Shown here: one piece after another, positions 8,621 to 17,131 of the stretch
Numbering within the stretch: position 1 is the first letter of the stretch
Layout: each line of letters begins with the position of its first letter
Origin: Pseudomonas brassicacearum
GTDB lineage: Bacteria; Pseudomonadota; Gammaproteobacteria; Pseudomonadales; Pseudomonadaceae
DNA length: 64,000 nt
Reading direction: 5' to 3'
Assembly: GCF_003732265.1 (NCBI RefSeq)
Contig: NZ_MOBK01000001.1
Location: forward strand, 1,155,467-1,219,466
Program-made: the position numbers and the translations under genes
The notes under the pieces: model-generated
Seen by the model: the letters and a program-made list of their open reading frames with translations, nothing else
What the model was told of the DNA's origin: nothing
Database searches by the model: none

Positions 8621-9678
8621 GGCAACTGCACCTTCGGTTTGGTTTCAATGAAGATGGCCCAGCTCGACATAAACAGGGCCGCGATCAGCGGCCCGATGAC
8701 GAAGCCGTTGAGGCCAAAGATCGCCAGACCGCCGAGGGTCGAGATGAGGATCAGGTAGTCCGGCATCTTGGTGTCCTTGCCCACCAGGATCGGTCGCAGC
8801 ACGTTATCCACCAGGCCGATTACAAAAACCCCGTACAACCCCAGCACCACGCCCTGCCACATCGCCCCGCTGAGCAGGAAAAACGCCGCCACCGGCGCCC
8901 AGATGATCCCTGCCCCCACGGCTGGCAACAGCGACAGAAACGCCATCAGCACCGCCCAGAGCAACACACTCGGGATGTCCAGAAACCAGAAAATCAAACC
9001 ACCCAAGGCGCCCTGCGTGATCGCCACCAGCAGATTGCCCTTCACCGTCGCCCGCACCACGCGATTGAACTTGAGTTGCAGCCGACGCTTCTGGTGTTCC
9101 TCCAACGGCACGGCCGCGCGAACTTTGCGTGCCAGTTCGGCCCCGTCGCGCAGAAAGAAATACAGCAGGTAGAGCATGATGAAAAAGCCCACCACAAAAT
9201 CAAACGTGACCTGACCGAAACTGAACACTTGAGTGGCGAAATACTCATTGCCCGTCACCGCACTCTTGATGATTTTCTCGCGCAGCCCATTCAGCTCACC
9301 CACCCCGAACCGGTCAAGCAGGTGCTGAAAGTATGGCGGCAGGCTGTGCTTGAAGTGCGACACATACCCCGCAATGTCCAGTTCACCGCTTTCGATGTTT
9401 TTGTACAGCGTCGCCCCCTCCTGAACCAGGAAGAAACTGAGAATGATCACCGGCAGGATCGCAATCACCAGACAGATGCTCAGCGTGAGCATCGACGTCA
9501 GGTTGCGCTCCCAGCCCAGCTTTAATTGCAGTCGACGTTGCATCGGCGCAAAGAGGATGCCAAGGATCACTGCCCAGAACACCGCTCCGTAGAACGGCAA
9601 CAAAATCCAGATGAATGCGGCGGTCACCAGCCCCAGCAAGACCACCAATGACTTGTTCTTTACGGTTTCTTCGTTCAT
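8617..9678 (-). CDS. AI-2E family transporter (PerM/YdiK-like permease)
   Basis: 353 residues with about eight membrane helices, usual for the family. Landmarks are LVVLLGLVTAAFIWILLPFYGAVFWAVI at the start, the cytoplasmic/helical hairpin between 90 and 150, and LLPAVGAGIIWAPVAAFFLLSG. It ends with DNVLRPILVGKDTKMPDYLILISTLGGLAIFGLNGFVIGPLIAALF. The DNVLRP motif is diagnostic. Members export or import varied small molecules or ions (AI-2, Na+/H+), so the substrate here is open. The gene is single. Confidence 0.9.
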   Translation of the reverse strand: MNEETVKNKSLVVLLGLVTAAFIWILLPFYGAVFWAVILGILFAPMQRRLQLKLGWERNLTSMLTLSICLVIAILPVIILSFFLVQEGATLYKNIESGELDIAGYVSHFKHSLPPYFQHLLDRFGVGELNGLREKIIKSAVTGNEYFATQVFSFGQVTFDFVVGFFIMLYLLYFFLRDGAELARKVRAAVPLEEHQKRRLQLKFNRVVRATVKGNLLVAITQGALGGLIFWFLDIPSVLLWAVLMAFLSLLPAVGAGIIWAPVAAFFLLSGAMWQGVVLGLYGVFVIGLVDNVLRPILVGKDTKMPDYLILISTLGGLAIFGLNGFVIGPLIAALFMSSWAIFIETKPKVQLP

Positions 9679-9855
9679 GTCCGACCCGTGTCAATGCGCA
9701 GGGACTCAGACTCCTGAAATGAAGAGCCGTCCTTACTGCTTAGTCCGCCACGGTTCGCGCGAGTGCCATCCGTTTGTTCATCAAGCATAGATCCAGATCA
9801 ATGAACGCCGCCGGCAACGCGCTTACCCTCCACGGTTTTTGCGACTACCCCTGCC

Positions 9856-11181
9856 ATGACTCTCCTTGCCCCCGAACTGCTCGCCCCCGCCGGCACCCTG
9901 AAAAACATGCGTTATGCCTTTGCTTACGGTGCCGATGCGGTGTACGCCGGCCAGCCGCGCTACAGCTTGCGGGTGCGCAATAACGAATTCGATCACGCCA
10001 ACCTCGCCCTCGGCATCCAGGAAGCCCAGGCCCAGGGCAAGCGTTTTTACGTGGTGGTGAACATTGCGCCGCACAACGCCAAGCTCAAGACCTTCCTCAA
10101 GGACCTGGCACCGGTGATCGCCATGGTGCCGGACGCGTTGATCATGTCGGATCCGGGCTTGATCATGCTGGTGCGCCGGCATTTCCCGCAGATGCCGATT
10201 CACCTGTCGGTACAGGCCAATACGGTGAACTGGGCGAGTGTCGAGTTCTGGCAGCAACAGGGCTTGAGCCGGATCATCCTGTCGCGGGAACTGTCCCTGG
10301 AAGAAATCGGCGAAATCCGCCAGCAAGTGCCGGCCATGGAGCTGGAGGTGTTTGTCCACGGCGCGCTGTGCATGGCCTATTCCGGACGCTGTTTGCTCTC
10401 GGGCTACATGAACAAACGCGATGCCAATCAAGGCAGCTGCACCAACGCCTGCCGCTGGAAATATTCGGCGCAAGCGGCCACGGAAAACCAGCTGGGCGAG
10501 ATCGTCCAGCCGTATCAGCCTGAACCGACCCTGGGCATTGGCGCGCCCACCGACCAGGTGTTCCTGTTGCAGGAGGCCAATCGGCCGGATGAGCTGATGC
10601 CCGCCTTCGAGGACGAGCACGGTACTTACATCATGAATGCCAAGGACCTGCGCGCCGTGCAGCACGTCGAGCGCCTGACGCACATGGGCGTGCATTCGCT
10701 GAAGATCGAAGGCCGGACCAAATCCCACTTCTATTGCGCACGCACCACGCAGGTGTATCGCCGGGCCATCGACGATGCCGTCGCCGGGCGTGAATTCGAC
10801 CGCAGCCTGATGACCGATCTGGAGTCACTGGCGCAGCGTGGCTACACCGAAGGCTTTTTGCGTCGGCATGTGCATGACGAATACCAGAATTATCAGCACG
10901 GCAGCTCAGTGTCGGAGCGACAGCAGTTTGTTGGCGAACTGACCGGTGAGCGGCGTGAGCGGATGGCAGAGATCAAGGTGAAGAACCGGTTTGCGCTGGG
11001 GGATCATCTGGAATTGATGACGCCCAAGGGCAACTTTCATTTCGATTTGCATCAATTGCACAACGTCAGGGGTGAATCCATTGAAGTAGCGCCGGGGGAC
11101 GGGCATACGGTGTATGTGCCGATTCCGGATGCGGTGGATCTGAAGTTCGGGTTATTGATGCGGGATATCAGCGATGGTTGA
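9856..11181 (+). CDS. trhP: U32 peptidase-family tRNA hydroxylation protein TrhP (YegQ)
   Basis: 441 residues, close to E. coli YegQ/TrhP (about 453). TrhP supports prephenate-dependent 5-hydroxylation of uridine 34 in tRNAs. Visible hallmarks are PELLAPAGTLKNMRYAFAYGADAVYAG, VNIAPHN, HLSVQANTVNW and the U32 signature ELEVFVHGALCMAYSGRCLLS. Cysteines follow in NQGSCTNACRWKY and HFYCARTT, which may hold an iron-sulfur cluster. The C-terminal domain (KVKNRFALGDHLELMTPKGN) is present, so the protein is complete. It stands alone. Confidence 0.88.
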   Translation: MTLLAPELLAPAGTLKNMRYAFAYGADAVYAGQPRYSLRVRNNEFDHANLALGIQEAQAQGKRFYVVVNIAPHNAKLKTFLKDLAPVIAMVPDALIMSDPGLIMLVRRHFPQMPIHLSVQANTVNWASVEFWQQQGLSRIILSRELSLEEIGEIRQQVPAMELEVFVHGALCMAYSGRCLLSGYMNKRDANQGSCTNACRWKYSAQAATENQLGEIVQPYQPEPTLGIGAPTDQVFLLQEANRPDELMPAFEDEHGTYIMNAKDLRAVQHVERLTHMGVHSLKIEGRTKSHFYCARTTQVYRRAIDDAVAGREFDRSLMTDLESLAQRGYTEGFLRRHVHDEYQNYQHGSSVSERQQFVGELTGERRERMAEIKVKNRFALGDHLELMTPKGNFHFDLHQLHNVRGESIEVAPGDGHTVYVPIPDAVDLKFGLLMRDISDG

Positions 11182-11206
11182 AATCAATCAACCTGCCACA
11201 CACCCC

Positions 11207-11392
11207 TGTGGCGAGGGAGCTGTTGTGGCGAGGGGGCTTGCCCCCGTTCGGCGGCGCAGCCGTCGTAATCCCTCAAAATGCGTTCTTATTGGGTCACCGC
11301 GTTGCCCGGTTTAGGGGCCGCTTCGCAGCCCAACGGGGGCAAGCCCCCTCGCCACAACAACCCACTCGCCACAACAGCTCCCTCGCCACAAA
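11207..11392. repeat. Nested REP element, GTGGCGAGGGGGCTTGCCCCC family
   Basis: An inner inverted pair (GTGGCGAGGGGGCTTGCCCC and complement) is flanked by degenerate copies GTGGCGAGGGAGCTG on the left and CAGCTCCCTCGCCAC on the right. The whole block is therefore palindromic at two levels. It differs in sequence from the main REPIN family of this window. Confidence 0.9.
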
Positions 11393-11413
11393 AGCAGCGA
11401 TGCCTCCCGATAA

Positions 11414-12277
11414 TCACGCGAACTCCTCGCGCAGCATTGCCACAAACGCTTCTCGCGCCGGGTGAACCCCGGCGTTTTCATGCCAGTAAAACAGATTGTC
11501 GATGGCCGTCAGCTCGGGAAACTCAAACCCTGCGCACCCCGCCCCCTTGGCGTACTGATCAAACACCCCTTTAGGCACCAGCGCGACGCCGGCCCCCGCG
11601 CTGACACACCCGACAATCGCGCCGTAACTGGCCAGGCTGACAATCGGCAGTGCCTGCCCCTGGCGCAGCAACCAATGTTCCAGCGCCGCCCGGTACGGAC
11701 AGCCCTGGGGCCACATGAACACGGTCTTGTCCTGCAAATCCGCAATGCCACGCACCGGCCCCAGCGATGTCGAGGCAATCAGCAGCAGCTCTTCGCGGTA
11801 CATCGGTGTGCGCTTGAGTTGGGAACGTTCGACATCCACCGCGACAATCGCACCGTCGAGCCGATGGTTAAGCGTGTCATCCAGCAATTGGCCCCAGGTG
11901 CCCGTGGTCAGTTCCAGCGCAACCGCGGGATAGCGCTTGTGGAATTTCGCCAACAGGCGCGGCAGCCGGCCGGTGGCCGAGGACTCGATGGCGCCGATGC
12001 GCAGCGGCCCGGAAGGGTCGGCGGACGGGTCCAGTGCGCGTTTGGCTTCAACGGTCAGCGCCAGGATCTTCGAGGCGTAAGACAAAAACGTCTGGCCCGC
12101 CGGACTGATACGAAGCCCCCGGCCCTCACGCAGAAACAGCGCCACGCCCAACTCCGTCTCCAGCGCCTTGATCCGCGCCGTGATGTTGGACGGCACGCAA
12201 TGCAGCAACTCGGCGGCCCGGGCGATGCTGCCGACGTCGGCCACGGTCTTGAACATGCGAATCTGCGCCAGCTCCAT
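11414..12277 (-). CDS. LysR family transcriptional regulator
   Basis: 287 residues from MELAQIRMFKTVADVGSIAR; the longer in-frame start would cross the divergent promoter. The N-terminal winged helix reads ARAAELLHCVPSNITARIKALETELGVALFLREGRGLRISPAGQ. The C-terminal effector domain has GPLRIGAIESSATGRLPRLLAKFHKRYP. It is divergent from the EamA exporter gene with 97 bases between the starts, the classic arrangement of a LysR regulator and its target. A long inverted repeat TGAACAG/CTGTTCA lies in that gap. The effector is unknown. Confidence 0.88.
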   Translation of the reverse strand: MELAQIRMFKTVADVGSIARAAELLHCVPSNITARIKALETELGVALFLREGRGLRISPAGQTFLSYASKILALTVEAKRALDPSADPSGPLRIGAIESSATGRLPRLLAKFHKRYPAVALELTTGTWGQLLDDTLNHRLDGAIVAVDVERSQLKRTPMYREELLLIASTSLGPVRGIADLQDKTVFMWPQGCPYRAALEHWLLRQGQALPIVSLASYGAIVGCVSAGAGVALVPKGVFDQYAKGAGCAGFEFPELTAIDNLFYWHENAGVHPAREAFVAMLREEFA

Positions 12278-12292
12278 AATCATCACCAAAAG

Positions 12293-12335
12293 TGAACAGT
12301 CGACGCAGTATAAGTCAGTTGTGGTGACCTGTTCA
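12293..12335. promoter_or_regulatory. Candidate operator dyad between LysR and EamA genes
   Basis: TGAACAG at 12293 and its exact complement CTGTTCA at 12329 are 36 bases apart, between divergent starts. The geometry suits two LysR dimer subsites on one face of DNA, but the motif is not a standard T-N11-A box. Confidence 0.35.
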
Positions 12336-12374
12336 GCTTCAGATACTCGGCACATACACCCAAGGTGCCCGACC

Positions 12375-13292
12375 ATGAAGCCACACACTCGCCCCGCCCA
12401 CTCGCCGATCAAAATCATTCTGGCGATGGCCTTTGTCATCGCCTGCTGGGCTTATTCGCCAACGGGCATTCATATCGGCTTGCAGGCCTACGACCCCGGC
12501 CACCTGGCCTTGCTGAGGTTTCTGATTGCCTCGGCATTCATGGCAGTCGTCGCCGCGTTCAAAGGCATCAGCCTGCCCAGGCTTCGCGACCTGCCGCTGC
12601 TGATGGTGCTCGGATTTTTCGCGGTGAGCCTGCATCACGTTGTACTGAATATCGGCCAACAGCATGTCAGCGCCGGGGCCTCCAGCGTGTTGGCGCAATC
12701 GACGCCGTTGTTCAGCACGCTGCTGGCGCGGTTTGTGTTCAAGGACAGCGTCAGCTTCTGGCGCTGGGGCTGCATCGTGGCGGGACTGGTCGGCGTGGTG
12801 ATTGTGGTGGCCGGTGATCGCGGACTGGGGAGCGTCGACGTTCACGGATGGCTGATCCTGCTGGCGGCGCTGTCGTGGAGTTTTTACTTTGCCCTGCAGA
12901 AGCATCAAACCGGACGCTACGACGGCCTGACGCTGGTGTGTTACACGGTGTGGTCGGGCACGGCGCTGTTACTGATCTACCTGCCGGGACTGGCCGGCCA
13001 GGTCGTCAGCGCACCAGCGCATGTGCAGTGGGCGGTGATGGCGTTGGGCGTGTTTCCCAGTGCGCTGGCGTATCTGGCCTGGGCGTTTGTGCTGGCGCAC
13101 GTGGACTTGAGCCGCGCCAGCGTGACGCTGTACCTGATCCCGCCGACGGCGATGGCCATGGCGGCCTATGCCTTGGGGGAACAGCCAACGCTGATGGTCG
13201 GCGTCGGTGCCCTTGTGGTGTTGATCAGTGTGCTGGCGCTGAACCTGGAACGCCGGGCTGCGGTGACCTCGGTGCGACCCGCCCAGCCATGA
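12375..13292 (+). CDS. EamA/DMT family exporter
   Basis: 305 residues from the ATG at MKPHTRPAHSPIKIILAMAF, with CAAGGTG upstream. Ten membrane helices form two EamA repeats: IACWAYSPTGIHIGLQAYDPGHLALLRFL in the first and SWSFYFALQKHQTGRYDGLTLVCYT in the second. The second repeat ends VFPSALAYLAWAFVLAHVDLSRASVTLYLIPPTAMAMA. DMT proteins of this type export amino acids or other small metabolites. It is divergent from a LysR gene that probably controls it. Confidence 0.88.
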   Translation: MKPHTRPAHSPIKIILAMAFVIACWAYSPTGIHIGLQAYDPGHLALLRFLIASAFMAVVAAFKGISLPRLRDLPLLMVLGFFAVSLHHVVLNIGQQHVSAGASSVLAQSTPLFSTLLARFVFKDSVSFWRWGCIVAGLVGVVIVVAGDRGLGSVDVHGWLILLAALSWSFYFALQKHQTGRYDGLTLVCYTVWSGTALLLIYLPGLAGQVVSAPAHVQWAVMALGVFPSALAYLAWAFVLAHVDLSRASVTLYLIPPTAMAMAAYALGEQPTLMVGVGALVVLISVLALNLERRAAVTSVRPAQP

Positions 13293-13379
13293 ACTCAAGC
13301 GAGAGCCGATTCAAGAATCGCCGTGCGATGCCGACCTCCTCTGTTCACATGAACGTGAAGCCATCGCCAGGAAGTGTTT

Positions 13380-14768
13380 ATGAACCGTTTTGCTGTGGCC
13401 TGCGCGCTAGGGATAGTGTCGGGCTGCGCCAGCCACCCCCAGCCAACGTATCAACCGCCGGCATTGACCGTGCAACTGGTGTTCAAACAGGCACCGCTGG
13501 AAAACTCGGTGATGCGCGATGGCGACATCGTCAGCTATCAGGTGCATACCCCGCCGGTGTTGGCCAACGGCTTGCCGAGCGTTGTTCAATTGCAAACCAA
13601 TTGCAGCGCCCCTGACGTGAAAATGCTGTTTCTCGACCGCTACTTTTCCACCAGACCGGATTCAAGTCACGTTCATCAGCAACTGACGCAGGACGTGCCC
13701 AACGTACTGGCGGCCGAGCTGACGCAAAACCCCTCGTTCGGTGAGGCCTGCGTTCGCGTGGCACCGTCTGACTGGCGCATCGTCCAGCGAAGCGAAGACC
13801 AGCGCTGGTTGATGATCGACGTCAACAGCGTCAGGACCGAAGGTGGCATCAGTCATTTCTGGGGCGCCATCGATGAGCCCGTACTGCTTTCAGACAAAAG
13901 CAACATGGAGCTTTACGGGCAGTCCCGCGAACGCTACGAAGTGGATTGCACTCGCCAGACCTACCGCGTCTTGAGCACGTTCAAACTCGGCAAGACCCAT
14001 CAGGTGGCGTTGGGTGAAGTGCTGAACAATCCGGCGCAACACGCCTTCGCACAGGCTGGCGCAGCAGTCCGGCTGTTGTTGAATGCAGCCTGTGGCTCAA
14101 CCGAGCAGCGCTCGACATTGCCCGCCTACACGTCACGCCTCAAGTCGCCGCAAAGCTTCGCGCCGGCCCCTGTCCCTGCGTCGGTGCTGAAGGCGATCAA
14201 CGACCTCAAGCTTGCACCACCCGCCCGCACACTCAAGCGCGTGGTGACCCGATCCAGCACGTATTCGGGATCGGGAATCACATTGCTCCTGGACACCGAC
14301 CCGCAGAGCGGCCAGGTGCGCCAGCGATGGAAGGATGCGCCGGTCGATCGCTGGACGATCTCGTTCCGCGGCTTGCTCACCCTGGCTCAGCAGTCCCCGC
14401 TGGCCGACAACAGACGTTCGCTCCCCACCTCCGGGGCCACGGATACCGTGCAACTCGGCTTCACCGGGGACTGGCAAAAAATGCCGGTGGGTGCTGCTCT
14501 GGAAATACGCGCGGAAAAACGCGAGCGCCATACGCTCGACGGCGAACGAATGTTCTCCGAACGGCTTCTGTGCACCGTGGAACGGGTATTCGAGGCGAGT
14601 CAGGTCAACCAGCAACTGCGCGGCGGCGCCAAAGAAGTCAGTTGCCGATTTGACAACGATCCGGCCACCAGCCGCGGCAGCAAGTATTACTACCTCGAAG
14701 AGTACGGTTACTTTTTCCGGGCCGCTTACCCAAGCGGCGCGACAACGTTGCTCGAAGTCGAAGAATAA
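13380..14768 (+). CDS. Putative lipoprotein of unknown function
   Basis: 462 residues with a short type II signal peptide (MNRFAVACALGIVSGCAS; lipobox VSGC). The ATG has CAGGAAG six bases upstream. The rest looks like a soluble beta-rich periplasmic protein with several cysteines. It has a segment SDWRIVQRSEDQRWLMIDVNSV and a second half LKRVVTRSSTYSGSGITLLLDTD. It ends three bases before the stop of the convergent GntR gene. I do not recognise a family. Localisation to the outer membrane is inferred from Ala-Ser after the lipidated cysteine. Confidence 0.75.
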   Translation: MNRFAVACALGIVSGCASHPQPTYQPPALTVQLVFKQAPLENSVMRDGDIVSYQVHTPPVLANGLPSVVQLQTNCSAPDVKMLFLDRYFSTRPDSSHVHQQLTQDVPNVLAAELTQNPSFGEACVRVAPSDWRIVQRSEDQRWLMIDVNSVRTEGGISHFWGAIDEPVLLSDKSNMELYGQSRERYEVDCTRQTYRVLSTFKLGKTHQVALGEVLNNPAQHAFAQAGAAVRLLLNAACGSTEQRSTLPAYTSRLKSPQSFAPAPVPASVLKAINDLKLAPPARTLKRVVTRSSTYSGSGITLLLDTDPQSGQVRQRWKDAPVDRWTISFRGLLTLAQQSPLADNRRSLPTSGATDTVQLGFTGDWQKMPVGAALEIRAEKRERHTLDGERMFSERLLCTVERVFEASQVNQQLRGGAKEVSCRFDNDPATSRGSKYYYLEEYGYFFRAAYPSGATTLLEVEE

Positions 14769-14771
14769 AGC

Positions 14772-15488
14772 TCAGGCGTCACCCGCCGAAAAACGGTCGC
14801 GACTGTTGGTCAGGTGCAGCCACATCGCCGCCCGCGCCGCGTCCGGGTCCTGACGCTTGATGGCGTTGAGAATCGCCTCGTGTTCGAGGTTGGCGAGTTG
14901 CCCCAACTTGCTCAGATCCGCCGCACCGCGTTCGGCGGCATTGACGCGGGTGCGCGGGATCATCGCACTGCCCAAGTGCTGCATGATGTCGGTGAAGCAC
15001 ACATTGCCGGTGGCTTCGGCAATCAACAGGTGGAAGCGCTTGTCGGCCTCGACGCAACTGTCGTTGTTGGCCAGCAAGCTCTGATAATCGTCCAGCGCTT
15101 CACGCATCTGCGCCAGTTGCAGCTCCGTACGACGCGTCGCCGCCAGCGCAGCGGCCTGGGTTTCCAGGCCCATGCGCAACTCCAGAATGCTGCGCACCCC
15201 CAGCGCGGTGTCGACGTTCAGCCGCAAGCCCTGCTCCGGCGCGCGTTCGATGACAAACGTGCCGATGCCGTGACGGGTTTCCACCAACCCTGACGCCTGC
15301 AATTTCGAGATCGCCTCGCGCACCACGGTGCGGCTGACGCCGTGTGCCTGAACGATCGAGTTTTCCGACGGTAACTTGTCTCCCGGCAACATCTGGCCGA
15401 GCAGGATGCTCTGGGTCAGCTTGGCGACCAGGTCGTGCGCGAGGTTGTGGCTGCGCCTTGGGGCTGGCGTGTCGAGGACAGTTTGCAT
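14772..15488 (-). CDS. FadR-subfamily GntR regulator, probably of glucarate genes
   Basis: 238 residues from MQTVLDTPAPRRSHNLAHDL. The GntR winged helix is clear (ILLGQMLPGDKLPSENSIVQAHGVSRTVVREAISKLQASGLVETRHGIGTFV), followed by the all-helical FCD domain with its metal-type histidines (RFHLLIAEATGN, LANLEHEAILNAI). It is divergent from the glucarate permease and dehydratase genes. A site matching the FadR-family consensus TNGTNNNACNA (TTGTATGACAA) lies 78 bases upstream of its start codon. Likely a repressor relieved by glucarate or a breakdown product; that is inference. Confidence 0.85.
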   Translation of the reverse strand: MQTVLDTPAPRRSHNLAHDLVAKLTQSILLGQMLPGDKLPSENSIVQAHGVSRTVVREAISKLQASGLVETRHGIGTFVIERAPEQGLRLNVDTALGVRSILELRMGLETQAAALAATRRTELQLAQMREALDDYQSLLANNDSCVEADKRFHLLIAEATGNVCFTDIMQHLGSAMIPRTRVNAAERGAADLSKLGQLANLEHEAILNAIKRQDPDAARAAMWLHLTNSRDRFSAGDA

Positions 15489-15565
15489 GGCGATGATCCG
15501 GAAACGGGGCTGACGGAATCGTAGCACCGCGAGAGGATTGGGATCTCCAGAAAATAGCGCTCAAC

Positions 15566-15576
15566 TTGTATGACAA
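15566..15576. promoter_or_regulatory. Candidate FadR/GntR operator
   Basis: TTGTATGACAA fits the FadR-subfamily consensus TNGTNNNACNA exactly and is a dyad with a three-base centre. It lies between the divergent GntR and permease genes. Confidence 0.6.
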
Positions 15577-15678
15577 CACTCAACAAATACGACGATTTCA
15601 CGTCTGCAACCCACATAGCGAAACCAGAAAAAGCATAAAAAAGCGCCGTTACCTCACCATTTTGTTGGACATAACCGC

Positions 15679-15710
15679 TTGCACAATAAAAAAATGCAGT
15701 TGTATGATGT
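15679..15710 (+). promoter_or_regulatory. Candidate promoter of the glucarate operon with overlapping half operator
   Basis: TTGCAC and TATGAT are separated by 18 bases, a reasonable sigma-70 pair. The -10 lies inside TTGTATGATGT (15700-15710), which repeats the left half of the upstream TTGTATGACAA site, so regulator binding would cover the -10. Confidence 0.5.
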
Positions 15711-15760
15711 CTAGCAACAACGCGACACCCCGCATAAAAATAATCAGTGGGAGAAACCAA

Positions 15761-17107
15761 GTGAATACATCCGTATCAGGGATGCACGACGGTGCCGATT
15801 CGGTCCTGAAGTCCGCCATCTCGAAAGTGAAACGCCACGTCCTGCCGCTGTTCGTCATCATGTTCATCGTCAACTACATCGACCGTGTGAACATCGGCTT
15901 CGTCCGCGCCCACATGGAACACGACCTGGGAATCGGCGCTGCCGCCTACGGCCTCGGTGCCGGGCTGTTCTTCATCGGTTACGCGCTGTTCGAAGTCCCC
16001 TCCAACATCCTCCTGCAAAAAGTCGGCGCACGCATCTGGCTGACCCGCATCATGCTGACCTGGGGCCTGGTGGCCGCCGGCATGGCGTTCATCCAGAACG
16101 AAACCCACTTCTACATCCTGCGATTCCTGCTGGGTGTGGCCGAAGCCGGGTTCTTTCCGGGGGTGATTTATTACTTCACTCGCTGGTTGCCCGGCGTGGA
16201 GCGCGGCAAGGCGATTGCGATCTTTCTCAGTGGCTCGGCGGTGGCCTCACTGATCTCCGGCCCGCTGTCCGGGTTGCTCCTGCAACTCAACGGTTTCGGA
16301 TTGCACGGCTGGCAGTGGATGTACTTCATTGAAGGGATGTTTTCGGTCGGGCTGTGCGTGTTCGTCTGGTTCTGGCTGGACTCCAAACCCCACGACGCCA
16401 AATGGCTGAGCCGCGAAGAACAGGACGCGCTGGTCAACGCCATCGAGGACGAACAACTGGCCCGCGAAGCCGCAACGCCGATCAAACCGTCGTTGGGCAA
16501 ACTGCTCAAGGATCGTCAGATCATTCTGTTCTGCCTGATCTACTTCTTCATCCAGCTGACCATCTATGCCGCGACCTTCTGGCTGCCGAGCATCATCAAG
16601 AAGATGGGCGACCTCAGTGATATTCAGGTCGGGTTGTTCAACTCGATCCCGTGGCTGCTGTCGATTATCGGCATGTACGCCTTTGCTTCTCTGTCAGCCA
16701 AATGGAAACACCAGCAAGCCTGGGTGGCTGCTGCGCTGTTGATTGCCGCCGCCGGGATGTTCATGTCGACCACGGGCGGGCCGATCTTTGCCTTTGTTGC
16801 GATCTGCTTTGCGGCGCTGGGTTTCAAATCCGCTTCGTCGCTGTTCTGGCCGATCCCCCAGGCGTATCTGGATGCGCGGATCGCCGCTGGCGTGATTGCG
16901 CTGATCAACTCGGTGGGCAACCTCGGCGGTTTCGTTGCGCCGACCACTTTCGGCCTGCTGGAAGAACACACCGGTTCGATTCAGGGCGGCCTGTACGGGC
17001 TGGCCGCGACCTCGATCATCGCCGCGATCATTGTCTTTGCCGCACGCAACACACCGAAAACCGCACCGGCCGCTGCGCTGGGCAAACCAACGCCCAACCA
17101 CGCCTGA
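15761..17107 (+). CDS. gudP: MFS glucarate/galactarate transporter (GudP-like)
   Basis: 448 residues if translation starts at the GTG with GTGGGAGAAACCAA upstream; the longer reading would begin inside the operator and promoter. It has twelve helices of the anion:cation symporter (ACS) group. Motifs include NYIDRVNIGFVRAHMEHDLGI, the VPSNILLQKVGARIWLTRIM loop, GVAEAGFFPGVIYYFTRWLP and AIAIFLSGSAVASLISGPLSG. These are typical of glucarate/galactarate/phthalate permeases. It is followed 24 bases later by glucarate dehydratase, which identifies the likely substrate as D-glucarate. Confidence 0.85.
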   Translation: MNTSVSGMHDGADSVLKSAISKVKRHVLPLFVIMFIVNYIDRVNIGFVRAHMEHDLGIGAAAYGLGAGLFFIGYALFEVPSNILLQKVGARIWLTRIMLTWGLVAAGMAFIQNETHFYILRFLLGVAEAGFFPGVIYYFTRWLPGVERGKAIAIFLSGSAVASLISGPLSGLLLQLNGFGLHGWQWMYFIEGMFSVGLCVFVWFWLDSKPHDAKWLSREEQDALVNAIEDEQLAREAATPIKPSLGKLLKDRQIILFCLIYFFIQLTIYAATFWLPSIIKKMGDLSDIQVGLFNSIPWLLSIIGMYAFASLSAKWKHQQAWVAAALLIAAAGMFMSTTGGPIFAFVAICFAALGFKSASSLFWPIPQAYLDARIAAGVIALINSVGNLGGFVAPTTFGLLEEHTGSIQGGLYGLAATSIIAAIIVFAARNTPKTAPAAALGKPTPNHA

Positions 17108-17131
17108 TCCGTTGTTTATAAGGACAAGAAA

